In this document: one piece after another, positions 44,196 through 56,600 of the stretch
Layout: every line of letters begins with the position of its first letter
Numbering within the stretch: the stretch's first letter is position 1
Assembly: GCA_037349105.1 (NCBI GenBank)
Contig: JAYJMM010000117.1
Span: forward strand, 2,914,001-2,978,000
Source: Limnomonas spitsbergensis
Taxonomy: Eukaryota; Chlorophyta; Chlorophyceae; Chlamydomonadales
Length of the DNA: 64,000 nucleotides
Reading direction: 5' to 3'
Program-made: the position numbers and the translations under genes
The notes under the pieces: generated by a model
The model's database searches: none
The model's input: the letters and a program-made list of their open reading frames with translations, nothing else
What the model was told of the DNA's origin: nothing

Positions 44196-44204
44196 ATGCA
44201 ATGA
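44196..44204 (+). promoter_or_regulatory. Two-codon uORF overlapping the start codon
   Basis: ATG CAA TGA at 44196-44204; its stop overlaps the main ATG (44201) in an ATGA arrangement, a layout that could force reinitiation. Confidence 0.45.
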
Positions 44205-47200
44205 CACCTCAGCGCTCTCCCAACGCGGAGGGGGCGGATCGTCCGTTGCAATGTGAAGCAGATGCCTGGATCCTGCCCAGCCCCAAGACAATCGTGCGGT
44301 CTCCAATCAACTTATCTTCGATGAAAAATGTGCTCCTCCTGGGTGAAATGGGCACTGGCCAGCTGGCCGGGAGAAGAGGTGCGGCTCGGCGCTGGGCAGG
44401 TTAACGCATGCATGGACTGCACTTCAATACTCCCTCCCTACCTACAGCCAGCTGCACTGCTTTGAGTTAGCTTTACCTTTCATGCTCTTGTTACATTCCT
44501 CAGCTTTCACTGCCTATGTGCCGTTTGCTGTGGATGGATGCGCTGAGTCGCTGACTTTGACACAATTACAGCCCCCGCATAGTGCATGAGCCTTAGAATC
44601 TCCCCTCACTCACCCACCCACAACGCCTTATTGCAAGTTTGGGAGTCAACCAAGAAAGGAATTGAATTTAGGCAGGCCCATGCAGATTATCTCGGCAGGG
44701 GTATAAACACAAAGGGGAAATATGTGGGGTGAAATAAGGACAGAGAGATACACTACTACGTACTGCATCCATGTGCGAGTGTACTGCATAAAAGGTTGTC
44801 AAACAGCATCAATGTGTGAGTGTGCTGATATATAGTGTTACGGCATGGCATCCAAGTGTAAGTGTTTTGCATAAGGAGCTGCCGCACTGCATGTGGGTAT
44901 GTGGCGTGGCCTCCAAGTGTCAGTGTAATGTACAAGGGTTTGCCGTACTGCACCCATGTGTGGGTGTGCTGAATATGGTGTTGTGGCATGGCATCCATGT
45001 GCAAGTGTAATGTACAAGGGTTTGCCCTACTGGACCCATGTGTGAGTGTACTGAATATGGTGTTATGGCGTGTGCGTGCTAGTGCACTACTGTCCTGCAT
45101 AAGAGGTGTGCCGTACTGCATATGGGATTATGGGGTTATGGCATGGCATATAAGTGTAGGTATACTGTATAAGAGTTAACGCACTGCATCCATGAGTGAG
45201 TGTGCTGCATATAGGGTTGTAGTACGGCAATTATGTGTGAGTGTTCTACATACGAGGTTGCTGTACACTGTACAGCATCCATGTGCAAGAGAACTAAACA
45301 CAGGGTGTACAGCATCCATGTGTGACCGTACTGTATGTGGGGTTACCCTTTTGTATCTCCGAGTGAGTGTGTATTACATCCGGGGGTGCAGTCGGTACAG
45401 CTTCCATGCAGGTGTGTACTACACAGTCTGCAGCATTGCATGCTTGTGGTGTCTGCTCGTATAGCTCTTTTCGCCCCAAACCCCCACCGGGAGGTGGCCC
45501 CGGACCCCCATGGCGGAAGGTGGCCCCCGCCCCCGTCCCACCGAGGCTTTGCCTTGGCTTCACGGTAAACTGAGCTTCTATGAAATCCCCCCAATGGATT
45601 CATGGTAGATTGAAGATTCCTCTAATACCTTTAAGTAAACACTGGCGTCTAGCCCTCTTAAGTAAGGCGCTTGGGTGGATCCGTGGGCGGGCCAAGGCTG
45701 TGACAGTAACAGTGACCTTGATAACACTGCCACCGACAGTGATTTCAATTCAGGCTGTGTCAAGCATTAGGCTGTATTTGAGCAGGGCCTCAACTTGAGG
45801 CCATAGATTATAATGAAACTCCGGAAATGATCTCCTTGGAGCTTAAATTCGGATGCCCCCCCCTTCCTACCCCTCCTACCGCATGCAGGAGCTCGTCGTT
45901 CTCTGTCTAGGGTAAGGCTACGAACCATTTATTGCTATAGCCGAAATCCAAAACCGTGTCCCCCGACTTGAGCCAAACAGGTGCAGACTTGGCCGCGGGT
46001 CACCAAGATCCAGCAGCAGCAGCGGGGAGTCACTTTGTAGCTACTGCGAGTGGCAGCAGCCACTTCTCCGCCACTGCGTGGGGTCTTGGACCTCCCGCCG
46101 GCCACAAGCCCTCTTCGGGGCGCCTCCGGCGGTCCTCTGTGCGCGCTGTTGAGGGAGGCGGCCCGCAACTCAGCCCAGGGAGCTCCAACCAGCACCAGCA
46201 CCAGCGCCATCAGACGTCGCCCCCGCCACTGCATAAGATGCGGAGAGCAGCCTCCAGTGACTCTGCCATGGTGTCCCAGCTGCACGTGGCCCGGGGTATG
46301 GCGGCGGCTGGCCGCGGCGGCAGCGTCTGGGCGCCGCTGGGCTTCTTTCTGCTCATTTGCGTGGCCGTGTGTGCTCTGTCAGTGTCCCGGCAAGCTCTGG
46401 TGAGCCTGGTTCTGTAACCCACTGTTTTTATTAGGGTGCTTCAGCTACTATTCAGCTACATCATGGCCTAGGGGGACTTGGAGGCCTAGTGCAGCAAAGA
46501 TTTCCTGCATGGGCCTCTGGATGTAGGACTGTCAAAGTTTGGCCCCCACAGCCAAGTGGCCTGCCAAAGATGTTTCGGTGCGCCCTCAATAAACCTTGCT
46601 GGTGAGCCTGGGCATGTTTGCCCGTAGCCAAGGTCTAGACCTAATCCAAGCTACAGCACTTTTATGTGGTATGTTGCCATGGTCACGCATTAATATGCTA
46701 ATAAGCCCTGGCCTGTGCATGCTGGTCAATAAACTGAAGCGAACTGGTATGCTTCACAACGAACTGTGAAACACTGGCTTTGCCCTGAGGCCGTGAGGCC
46801 GTGAGGCCCTGAGGCCGTGAAACACTGGTCATTTAACTGAAGCGAACTGGTATGCTTGATAAACACATGCTACAATGAACCGTGAAACACTGGCTGGCTT
46901 CGCCCTGAGGCCTCAAGTGAGCTTTTCGCAGAATCAGGCTCCCCTTATGAACTTATGCTTAACAACGAACCGCACAAAATTGGCTGAGGCCTCAAGTGAG
47001 CTTTTCGCAGCATCAGACTCCCCTTATCAACTTTTGAGTATCCCTGGGCTATGACCAGCGAGGTGTTTAACTGCATGGGCTAAGGCCTGTGTGTGCTACC
47101 AAGGCAGAACACTGACAGCCCCAGGTGTTATGAGGCTCAGAGGCTACAAGCAACAGGGCATGCTGCTCCAGTCCCTTCAGTTTGTAGATCTTGGTCAAGC

Positions 47201-49559
47201 TGAGTTTCAGCCTCAGTACCCTTCATGAACAGCGCCAGGCATCTGCCCTGCTGACCTTTCCTAGAGGGGATCATGCCAATACCCGGAGAAGGTGGGGGAA
47301 ATACCATTTTGTATTCAATGGCAGCATCTCCAGAAGGAGCTCTGGGACAGATCTCAGATTTGTGGCCTGACTTACCTGAAACCTGTTGGTCTGGCTGTTG
47401 ACATTTAATTTACTGGTATGTAAGTCTTGGCAGAAAGGCAGGGATTATGTGGCTGGTCATCAAAGCCCTGGGCACGGCATTGTACATTTCGTTGATCTAA
47501 GAATAGGATGTGTTACTTTCATAAAATCTTAAAATCTCCCCACTCCCCAAACTCCGGGAGTCGCCGTTTTCTCCCTTGTTCCTTTGGGGGGCTAACAGGC
47601 CATCTCGGCAGGCCACCCCATGGCCGCCCTGGGCCCCCTAGGGACAAAGACCGCAGTGGCCAACAGCAGCATAGCCAGCCACACATGGAGCCTCCGACTG
47701 GAGACCTGGCCGTAGCTGAAATGCAGCTGAAATGTAGCTGAAATGTAACTGAAATGTAGCTGAAATGCAGCTGAAATGTAGATGAAATGTAGCTGAGCCT
47801 TGACAAAGAAACAATGTTTCTACCGGTATATGGCTCCATCACTTCCCCATGAGTTATGACCCAATCCAGCAAGTACAGCTTCACAGTTTCCTTACGACCC
47901 AATCCAGCAGGTCCAGCTATCCCACCGTGACCCTGAGTCCCTACCTGCCTACCCGGCTACCTGCGGCCGCATCTCGAGCCAAGGCGGCAACCTGCCAGGA
48001 TCCAATGCAGCCGCACGCAGCTGCCAGGCTTCGTCGGGGTGCGGGTTGGAAGCGTCTGGTATTCTTGCTGGAGGTAGGAGCAGCAGCGGCGTCCAGACAG
48101 GGAAAGCAGATCATGGACCTCAAAGTCGGCAGGTGCGCAATGGCCTCTCATCCTCTAACACTGTACAGCTCGAGCAGTTTTGGTCAAAACCCACTCCATG
48201 CCCTTTTCAGGGTTTGGTCGATGTTCTTTGTTCCACAGGGATAGTGCCGTGCACATGGGGCATATGACCTGCCTTTAAGAAACGTCTTCAAATTGCTGAT
48301 CACCAGCCTGTTGCACACTTCACGTGTCTGTTGCACTGTCACCAGCCTTTTGCGCATGCCCACAATGAGCACATTACCAGGCTGTTACACATGTCACCAG
48401 GCTGTTGTACATGTCACCAGGCTGTTGTACATGTCACCAGGCTGTTGTGCATGCCCACAATGAGCCCATAACGAGGCTGTTACACATGTCACCAGGCTGT
48501 TGCACATGTCACCAGGCTGCTGCACACTTCACGTGCCTATCGCAAATGTCACCAGGCTGTTGCACATGTCACCAGGCTGCTGCACACTTCACGTGCCTAT
48601 CGCAAATGTCACCAGGCTGTTGCACATGTCACCAGGCTGTTGCACATGTCACCAGGCTGTTGCACATGTCACCAGGCTGCTGCACACTTCACGTGCCTAT
48701 CGCAAATGTCACCAGGCTGTTGCACATGTCACCAGGCTGCTGCACACTTCACGTGCCTATCGCAAATGTCACCAGGCTGTTGCACATGTCACCAGGCTGC
48801 TGCACACTTCACGTGCCTATCGCAAATGTCACCAGGCTGTTGCACATGTCACCAGGCTGTTGCACATGTCACCAGGCTGCTGCACACTTCACGTGCCTAT
48901 CGCACATGTCACCAGGCTGTTGCACATGTCACCAGGCTGTTGCACATGTCACCAGGCTGCTGCACACTTCACGTGCCTATCGCAAATGTCACCAGGCTGT
49001 TGCACATGTCACCAGGCTGTTGCACATGTCACCAGGCTGTTGCACATGTCACCAGACTGTTGCACATGTCACCAGGCTGTTGCACATGTCACCAGGCTGT
49101 TGCACATGTCACCAGGCTGTTGCACATGTCACCAGGCTGTTGCACATGTCACCAGGCTGTTGCACATGTCACCAGGCTGTTGCACATGTCACCAGGCTGC
49201 TGCACATGTCACCAGGCTGTTGCACATGTCCGCCTGCAGGGACAGAACGGCATATAAAATTATGTCATCTGCCTGTTGCACCCGTCTGCCTGCAGGAACT
49301 CTGTGGCTGCAGCGGGGTGGCGGGAGATGAGGTTTTGAATTTTTGGGACGGGGCCACTGGGTCACTAGACACCAGCAGCAGGCTCTTTTTGGATCTCAGG
49401 CAGCAGATCGCAGCTGAGGTGCGTGCGGAGATGAAGGCAGAGATGAGGGTGGAGATGGACCAGCTGACGGCAGCGATGAAGGCTGCGGTGAGGGCGGAGA
49501 TAGAGGAGCTCAAGCAGGCTCGCGTCACGCGGGTCGGCGAAATGGGATTGATTGCCTAG
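44201..49559 (+). CDS. Unrecognised single-pass membrane protein with C-terminal coiled coil
   Basis: Exons 44201-44378, 45981-46399, 47911-48132 and 49296-49559 join in phase (1, 0, 0) to 360 aa. Residues 1-175 are polar and rich in Ser, Gly, His and Gln (low complexity). A single hydrophobic segment WAPLGFFLLICVAVCALSV lies at about 175-195. Residues 200-273 are Ser/Gly-rich. The last exon ends in a charged heptad-like helix (QQIAAEVRAEMKAEMRVEM, then LTAAMKAAVRAEIEELKQ). There is no N-terminal signal peptide, so a tail-inside type II anchor is likely. The layout (soluble head, one membrane span, coiled coil) recalls nuclear-envelope or Golgi tether proteins, but no SUN or GRIP domain is visible. 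An ATG-CAA-TGA mini-frame at 44196-44204 overlaps the start codon. Exons 3 and 4 are less certain than 1 and 2. Confidence 0.65.
44750..45460 (+). repeat. Degenerate 60-65 bp repeats in intron 1
   Basis: Recurrent units of ATCCATGTGTGAGTGT, then GCTGNATATGGTGTT or GTACAAGGGTTTGCC, fill about 0.7 kb of intron 1 of the membrane/coiled-coil gene. Divergence between units is high. Confidence 0.75.
47850..47880 (+). repeat. Copy of exon 3 acceptor edge (membrane/coiled-coil gene)
   Basis: TATGACCCAATCCAGCAAGTACAGCT repeats the real acceptor TACGACCCAATCCAGCAGGTCCAGCT about 40 bp downstream (47893-47918). Confidence 0.8.
48372..49235 (+). repeat. 20-bp minisatellite with 60-80 bp higher-order unit
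   Basis: About 43 units of TGTTGCACATGTCACCAGGC in intron 3. A variant block (TGCTGCACACTTCACGTGCC, then TATCGCAAATGTCACCAGGC) recurs as part of a higher-order unit. The array ends in TGTCCGCCTGCAGGGACAG, a decayed copy of the real exon 4 acceptor (GTCTGCCTGCAGGAACT, 49284). It gives long stop-free plus frames that are not genes. Confidence 0.93.
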
Positions 49560-51149
49560 GCTGGACCCGATGAGCACGTCAGAGGGGCAGATACAACAGT
49601 AGGCAGGGATATTTTGCCTGCCAAGTGCCAACCCTAGCTGCTAAACTATGTACTGGCAAGCAGAGTAGCTTCTTGCAGGTCTTTTGACCCCATGTGCTCC
49701 AGTGCGTGCTGTGGGTCAACAAATCGCTTGTATGCTAGGTGGGAGATAAAAGGACGCTATCTCGAGCTCATCCGCATGTGCCTTGTCATCGAAAGCTTGT
49801 TTTTAAAAGGCAAGTTACGACCATACAATGCATGGGACGCACGTGCGACTTCCAAGACCATCCTCTGCAAAGGTTTGCATGGCAGTAGTTCTGTAACCTT
49901 GAGGAAGCGAAGATAGAACGGAAAGTCTCTGAAGGTAAATGTGTTTTCAAGTGTCTTCTATCTATGGCGCAACTGGTGGGTGGTCAGAATCACCCCAGGG
50001 GAATCCTAGCTCTGCTCGTCCAATCACCTCTTGGTGCCCCCGGACCATTATCTAACAACTGATCTGAATACCGGAACCTGCTTATGTAATTCAGTGTTTC
50101 ACAGTTTTCCTTTTCTGTGCATTTTGTGTCACAGCGCTTAAGCAGCCACCCTTTTGTTTCAGTGTGGCTGGGACGTTAAGTGCAATATAGGAGCAATATA
50201 TACTTGCTCCAACAGTAAGGGGTAGTATGTGTATGCAGGGGTGTAGTCTTATGCAAAGGAGAATTTCAGGTTTGGTGTGGGTTTCTCCTTTTCTCCTTTG
50301 ATTCTGATTTCAGCTTAATTCCTCATATGATGAGAAATACATGTGCCTTTAGCTCTTGCACCGGTAATTATGCTAATATTGTAACCTTGGTTTTCAGCCT
50401 GTTTCAGCTTGGTTGAAGGAGGGTAGACATGCTCGATCTATGGCCTTTGCGCTCTTGTTGTTGGGTGGGTGAACTTGATATCCTTTCTTTCCTCTTGTGC
50501 CTTCCCCCTTGACTTTCCTAGCTGACTTTTTGTTCGCCAACGTGGCCGAGCTTCATTTCAGCATGGCCCAGAGGTGTAACGTCATAAACATGGTTGATCA
50601 ATGGTGTTTCAGATTCCTACATAAAGCATATTTTGCAGTCCACGGAGCACATAGTAGAGAGGCACGGTTATCAAATCTTTATATGGCTGCTGCCACTGGG
50701 TTCATTTGTTCCAGTTACCACGGCTATGCCCATGCTCCTGGACGGAACCCTTCAGTAGCGTAGGTGTGGGGGGGGGCTCAAACCCCGATCGATTTCGAGT
50801 CCCCTAGAACTAGGCTTGTCTGGAATTTCCCCCCTTTTCCGGCCCGTAGCTTCACATGGTAGGACAAATCGGTGATACGGTCTGTCAAAAGGTGCCTTAC
50901 AGCCATGCTTTCCTTGGTCTGCGCCCTTGGTTCGTCAGTCATGTGCAACGGAGTTACCCCGCCTTGGACATTTGCATGAGGGCTTGTGGTTGGCTTGAGT
51001 GATAGAGTGATGGAGTTGATTCGTCGCTAGCCCAGTTGGGGGTCGCTAGTCTTTCGCTCGCTGTCATAACTGCTAATTGTGTGCCTAGGCCTGTCCGCGG
51101 GATCCTGTCCCATGCACCAATGGGCTGCTTTGCAAGTCCCACACATATA
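49560..51149. other. Intergenic; one LINE tail, no supported gene
   Basis: Likely 3' UTR of the membrane/coiled-coil gene, then non-coding DNA. A LINE 3' tail copy (CGTGGCCGAGC...GGCCCAGAGGTGTAACGTCAT) lies at 50535-50591, preceded by a pyrimidine-rich stretch. Confidence 0.5.
50535..50591 (+). mobile_element. LINE 3' tail copy (5'-truncated)
   Basis: Matches the tails at 36591, 51784 and 52632, although the GGCGCCCA part is mutated to TTCGCCAA. Confidence 0.65.
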
Positions 51150-51840
51150 AATACGTATACCGGTATGGACGAAGATTACTTGCACTGCATGAATATGCGA
51201 CAGTCAAACAGCTCCAGGTCAACGTCAGCAAAACCGAGATCTTCGGCAGCTGCTATGCAGCGCAGCGCCGGCAATCAGCCCATACTTGCGTGTACGGCCC
51301 AGATAGGATAGCGCTCAAGCGTGTCCAAAATCAAGTTCTTGGGCGTCATCCAGCACGAGAGCGGCAGCATGAGAAAGGCCATGCAAGGTAGAGAGGCGCC
51401 TTTGGCTGCCACGTTGCAGCGTGTCTGCCGCATGGCCACCAAGGTGCGCCTCAAGCATCATTTGCCTACACGCATCTGGTTGGCGTCTGTTATGCAGCAC
51501 CTGCGGCCAATGACGGTGATGTGGTGTGGGCCACCGATCACCTCAGGCCGCGGCATTGCCTCAAGAGCAGGATGTAGTCCAGCTTCCACCAGCATCTGCG
51601 CCAGGCTGCAGGGCTACCTGCGTCCGCTGCCACCTGGGGGTCATGAGGGAGCTGCAGATCCAGCCGTTACAGCGATGTTGGTGGCAGCATGTACTTCGCT
51701 TCTACAACGCAGCGGTCGCACCAGCAGCAAAGCAAGACAGCCCACTCATGGCTTTTAGCTCCTTCTTTACTCCCTTCTGAACAGTTGGGCGCCCACGCGG
51801 CCGAGCTTTGAGCGGGCCCAGAGGTGTAACGTTTTAACTC
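51150..51840 (+). mobile_element. Degenerate LINE: reverse-transcriptase C-terminal part and 3' tail
   Basis: Frame-shifted fragments read LQVNVSKTEIFGSCY (the vNvsKT motif of non-LTR reverse transcriptases), then KIKFLGVIQHESGSMRKAM (the yLGv motif), then a thumb-like CWWQHVLRFYNAAV region. It runs directly into a 3' tail (51784-51840). Stops and frame changes make it a dead copy. Confidence 0.7.
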
Positions 51841-52690
51841 ATGGCAGCAGCCATGGCGGCCGACATGCAGCTTGCTGTCAGGTAGGGCACCGGAGGACGC
51901 AAATGGTGCAGTGAGTTGCTAGGTGCCTTGCTGGAGCTGGAGCTGGGACCAGCCGTCCCCAAACTGAGCCAGACAGCGACTGACCTACAGCCACTACCTG
52001 ACACAGAGGTGCTAGCGCTAGTTGATGCAGCATACGAGCGGGCGCAGCTAGAGTCGGCTGGCAGAGGGGACCCGAGAGATCCTGCCTCTGTAGACAGCCA
52101 GGTCTGCGGCAGCCTACCGCACCTGGTTTCAGTCTTCGGCGGCGCTGTGCTGGCACAGGCCAGTGTTCGCACCAGCTCAAGGGAGTGTGCTTGCGCACGC
52201 ACGAAGTTAAGGCAGCGACTCGGCGCCGTCAGCACGGCTGACACTAGAGGACGGCGCAGCGGTCAGCAGCGTGACAGACGGTGCTGTCAGCGATGTTGGG
52301 CCAGGGGAGACAGCGAGCATGTGGAGGACACGTTGCATGCATGCTTTCATACCCCAGCTTGCAGGATCAACTTAGGGAGCGGGGATGGGCACGTCCTCTG
52401 AACAGTGCTTGAGACTTCTATGAGTTTTACCAGAGCAGGCTTGAGTGGGATGCCCAGGCCTTCGTGGAAGACGTGGTAGATATCGTTGAGACGTAGACGT
52501 CTTCAGAGGCTGGAACTTCCATTGTATTTATTTGCCAGCCTTTGTTTGTCCCTTCACTTAATTTCCCACATGTCCTCCTTTTTCCCCTGCCCCCTTGTGT
52601 TTGTTTCGATTTTTCTCTTAACCCTTGAGTTAGGCGCCCATGCGGCCGAGCCTTTTTCAGCAGGGCCCAGAGGTGTAACGTCATTGACAT
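51841..52690 (+). mobile_element. Second LINE fragment: C-terminal zinc-knuckle region and 3' tail
   Basis: An open frame 51916-52401 carries a CCQRCWARGDSEHVEDTLHAC region, a C-x2-C...H-x4-C pattern common at the C-terminus of LINE ORF2. After a frame change, FYEFYQSRLEWD continues to a stop at 52494-52496. A roughly 190-bp 3' UTR ends in the family tail (52632-52690). No poly(A) follows. Confidence 0.6.
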
Positions 52691-53430
52691 GGCTGCTTGT
52701 GTGATGAATTCACACGAAAAGTTGCATGCACCAGCAATTCAAGGACGCCACCATCTGTTGATCAGAGGAAGCCTAGCCACCCAGGTCCATGCCAGAGGCA
52801 GCATTTCCAGGTTTGGACTTACTAGTTAGGGGGGCGCATGACGGCTCGTGGGGCTAGTGTCCATTTGTAATCATGCGAACACTCACATTCAGTCTCGTAC
52901 AAGGATAGATAGAGCAGCCTTCGTTACATCGGCGATCCTTACACATATGGTCCAACACCCAAGACCAACATAATATCGAATGCCCCACTCGCGACATGTC
53001 TACATCAGGATTTAAGCCCTGGCTCAACGAGAAGACAGCCCGTTAGCCAAGCTGCCCATGCATGCTAATGAAGTCATCGACTGGTGGACGGCTGCATCTC
53101 AACACCAACACAACAGCTACTTCAGACTTGAGACCAATACTTGAGCAATTCACACCCATACCGAGTGCTCAGCAATTTCACACCCTAGCCGAGCGCTCAG
53201 TAACAGGCAGCCCACGGAATAACTGGGCGCCTCTCCCTCATGACGTTAAGCCATCATGGTCTCTGAAAACAGCTTCTAGCAGCCATTATAAGAAGGGACT
53301 GGGCAGAACATTGTCTAAGTAAGCCTGGTCCTTGGCCTTGCTTCTTATTCCTGCAGTCAAGCCTAGGCCTTGCTTGGCTGTCCAGGCTTGCAATCCGATC
53401 CTTGCGGCAGGGCATGCCTTGTGGCAGTTC
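52691..53430. other. Intergenic, no supported gene
   Basis: Nothing recognisable. A short tandem pair (GAGCAATTCACACCCATACC / CAGCAATTTCACACCCTAGC, 53141-53190) is present. Confidence 0.4.
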
Positions 53431-53439
53431 TTATCCCAC

Positions 53440-53669
53440 TCCTAGCCTCATGCTTCGACATGCCTCGTGAGCCATTTCAGTCCTCAAGGCTGGGCATGCC
53501 TAGTGGCTGATGCACTCCCCACCCCAGTCCTCATCGTTGATCATGCCTTTTGGCCAATGTGGTCCCATTCCAGTCCTCAAGGCTGGGCATGCCTTGTAGC
53601 TCGTCTTGTCCCCACTCCAGTCCTCGTTGTTCGACATGCCTTGTGGCGGATATTGTCCCACTCCAATCC
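53440..53669 (-). repeat. About 60-bp repeats copied from the ARL8 stop-codon region
   Basis: Four units (for example CAGTCCTCAAGGCTGGGCATGCCTTGT) are decayed copies of the last ARL8 codons CTCACGACTTCGCATGCCTTGTGAGCC (53669-53695), running into the 3' flank. Confidence 0.8.
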
Positions 53670-56600
53670 TCACGACTTCGCATGCCTTGTGAGCCACTCC
53701 AGCGTGATGTCAATGTTGGTCTGCTGCTTACAGCTTATGCTGTACACACACACCTCGCGCTCAGGACCAATGGCCTGCCCCATAGGAGGGTGGCAAGTGA
53801 GAGGAAAGTTCAATTAGGCAAACACATCAATGAGGAGACAACCGGGAGGGCAGGACTACCAGTAGAAGATCAAACAAAAACAGGGTGGGCAGTCTTATCA
53901 AAACAACAATATCTATAACCCAACTTCTCAAAAACAAAACCCTGATCAGATAAATAAGGCCAGTGTATGCATTTATCCGCTTTACCGTAGACTCCTTTTG
54001 CCTCCGCGAACGAGAAATAAATTTAGTTTTAGCTAAAGCGCGCTTCACTGGAGAACTTGTTTTGACGTCCCAAAAGTGGTGTTTATCGCCGAAGTTGGGG
54101 TTTTCACAAAGCGTAACAACATTAATTTCTTGCCGAGGCAGAGAGCGTCATAAAGCAGCAGTCCAATATCGCCCCCCCCCCCCCTTTGAACAATAGCCAT
54201 GATCTTCCTACCCTCCTACATCGATCTCTAGCCTTAATATGAGCCAAAGCGTCCCCAGATCCCCTGCCCTCCTACCCATATCTCCCCCCTTCCTTATCCC
54301 ATGCCCAGCCATTCCATGATCTGCTGCGACCTCAGAGCGCCTGCCATCTCTATTTTGAGCCCTAGCCTTCATCATCTTGCCCCCATTACCTTGAGCCCCA
54401 GCCTTTCGATGAGCTGCTGCGTTCCCAAAGCTCCCGCCAGGTCGCTCTTGTTGCCTAGGACCAGCAACGGCGTCCCTCGCAGGGAGGGCTTCTCCAACAG
54501 GCTGTGCAGCTCAGTGCGCGAAGACTGATGAAGAGTGGGGGGAAGAGGGGTGGAAGGCAGTGAGTGTGAGGGGAGGAGAAGGACAACAGGGTGCGTGAGG
54601 GGACGATGGTGCGACCTGATGTAGGAGCTCAGGGGTAGGGGGGGCAGGGGCTGTCATCGGGTCAGGCTTTTCAGAGAAAGCGTTGAAGGGGGGTCAGGAT
54701 TTTCAGAGCAAGTTTGAATGGATAAGTGACTGAAGCGTAGATGATGAAGAAACGACTAGCTAGGACTGATGAAAACGTGGACATAATGGCCCGCATGCTG
54801 AGGCATGCTCTAATTCAAGACGTATATTTAAATCTAGGTTCACCTCCCTACTGTTTTTGTCTGACAAATCGGCCACATGTACCATGGCCTGAACGCTGCG
54901 GCATGCTCTTATTCGAATATTACAATATAAACCGAGACGCACCTCCATACTGTGCACAGGTACCATGTATAATGGCCTGAACGCTGCGGCATGCTCTTAT
55001 TCGAATATAATAATACAAGCCGAGACGCACCTCCATACTGTCCATGTCTGACGCGTCCACCACGTACACTATAGCCTGCACGCCTCGGCAGTAGCGCTCC
55101 CACAGGCTCCGGAACCTGGGTTGACCCCCCAGGTCCCACATCTTAATGGTGACGCCCCCCTTGGTGATCTTCTTCATGTTGAACCCCACCTGAAGCAGTT
55201 TAAGGGTGCAGATTTCAGGGCACAGGGCCAGAGTGCAGGGCTAGGAATATAGGGAAGTGGGGCCACCCCCCAGGTTACACATCTTGATAGTGACAACATT
55301 GGCTATATTCTTGCAACACACCTGGACACACTTAGGGTTTATAACTAAGTGACATTGCAGGGTACGGGGCCAGGGTTCAAAGGTAGGAATAAAGGGACGT
55401 GGACTGACCCCCAGGCCCCACATTTTGATGGTAACACCACCATTAGCAACCTTCTTCATTGAATCCAACCTATAGGTATTCAGGGTTCATATTTTTTGGC
55501 ATATACTTAGACAAGGTCAGGATTCTGGGCCAGATATTGAGGTTTGGTACCAGGGTTGAGGCTGTGGTTCAGTGGAGTGGGCAGGGAGGCCCAAATAGTG
55601 TGAAATATACAGGTGTGCAGCCCTGCTGACAGCTGACCGTTCTTGTTTACACGTGGAACGTGCTACCCCCTTGGCGGCAGACGTGAGGCCACCACTGGGT
55701 ACACCAATTGGGACATGAGTGCATGACCGATCTACGGCCGGTCGCCCAGGGGCATGGTAGCACGATACGGCATGATACGGCGCAATACGGCACAGGTTCA
55801 GCTGGATTGTACTACTTAAGTGCCACGATACGGCATGATGCGGCTCGATACGGCACGGGTTCAGCCGGATTGTGCTACCATGCCCAGGGGCCGAAGGTGC
55901 AGGAAAGTCCGTACTCGATCATCCTAGCCACCGGTCGAGATGTAACTGTGGTGCGCTTAAAATATCATCGGCGAGCATGCCCAAGTGTCCATGGCCCACA
56001 ACCCGTGCTTGTTTGAAGACCTCTTCCAACACCGCCAACATGCCGTCTTCCCTGAACCCAGCCTCAAGCTCATTAGCCGAGCCCTGCACCCAGTTCCCTC
56101 ACCTGGCTCTCATAGCCAGCTTTCATGCCCTGACTGAATAAAATATGCTGTACACTATCCACAATCAAGTCGGCGTCAATCACAGCCTAACTGTACCCAC
56201 TCACACATCACCCTACCAGCCCGCACCTGGCCGAGCGTTCAGCAGGGCCCAGCAGGTATGTACCATTCTAAACACCTCTACCTTTCTCACTGAGAATCAA
56301 TCCCTGTTTGTCACTTTGTTCCACTCTTCTCCACTACGAGTCTATGAGTATCAACCAGCCTGTGTGTCATCCTTACCCACCCTCTCAACCCTTACTCAGA
56401 GTGGGTATGAATCAGCCTCTGTCCTACCCTTACTCAGAGTGGGTATGAATCAGCCTCTGTCCTACCCTTACTCAGAGTGGGTATGAATCAGCCTTTGTCC
56501 TACCCTTACTCAGAGTGGGTATGAATCAGCCTCTGTCCCATCTTTTCGCAACATACCTTCCCTAATCAACCGGCCTCTGCCCCATCCTTACTCACTGTGA

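Noticed and set aside
48405..49257. Plus-strand Cys/His-rich repeat frame of up to 384 codons
   Set aside because: A 20-bp minisatellite read in frame; only its last part (from 49296) is a genuine exon, entered by splicing.
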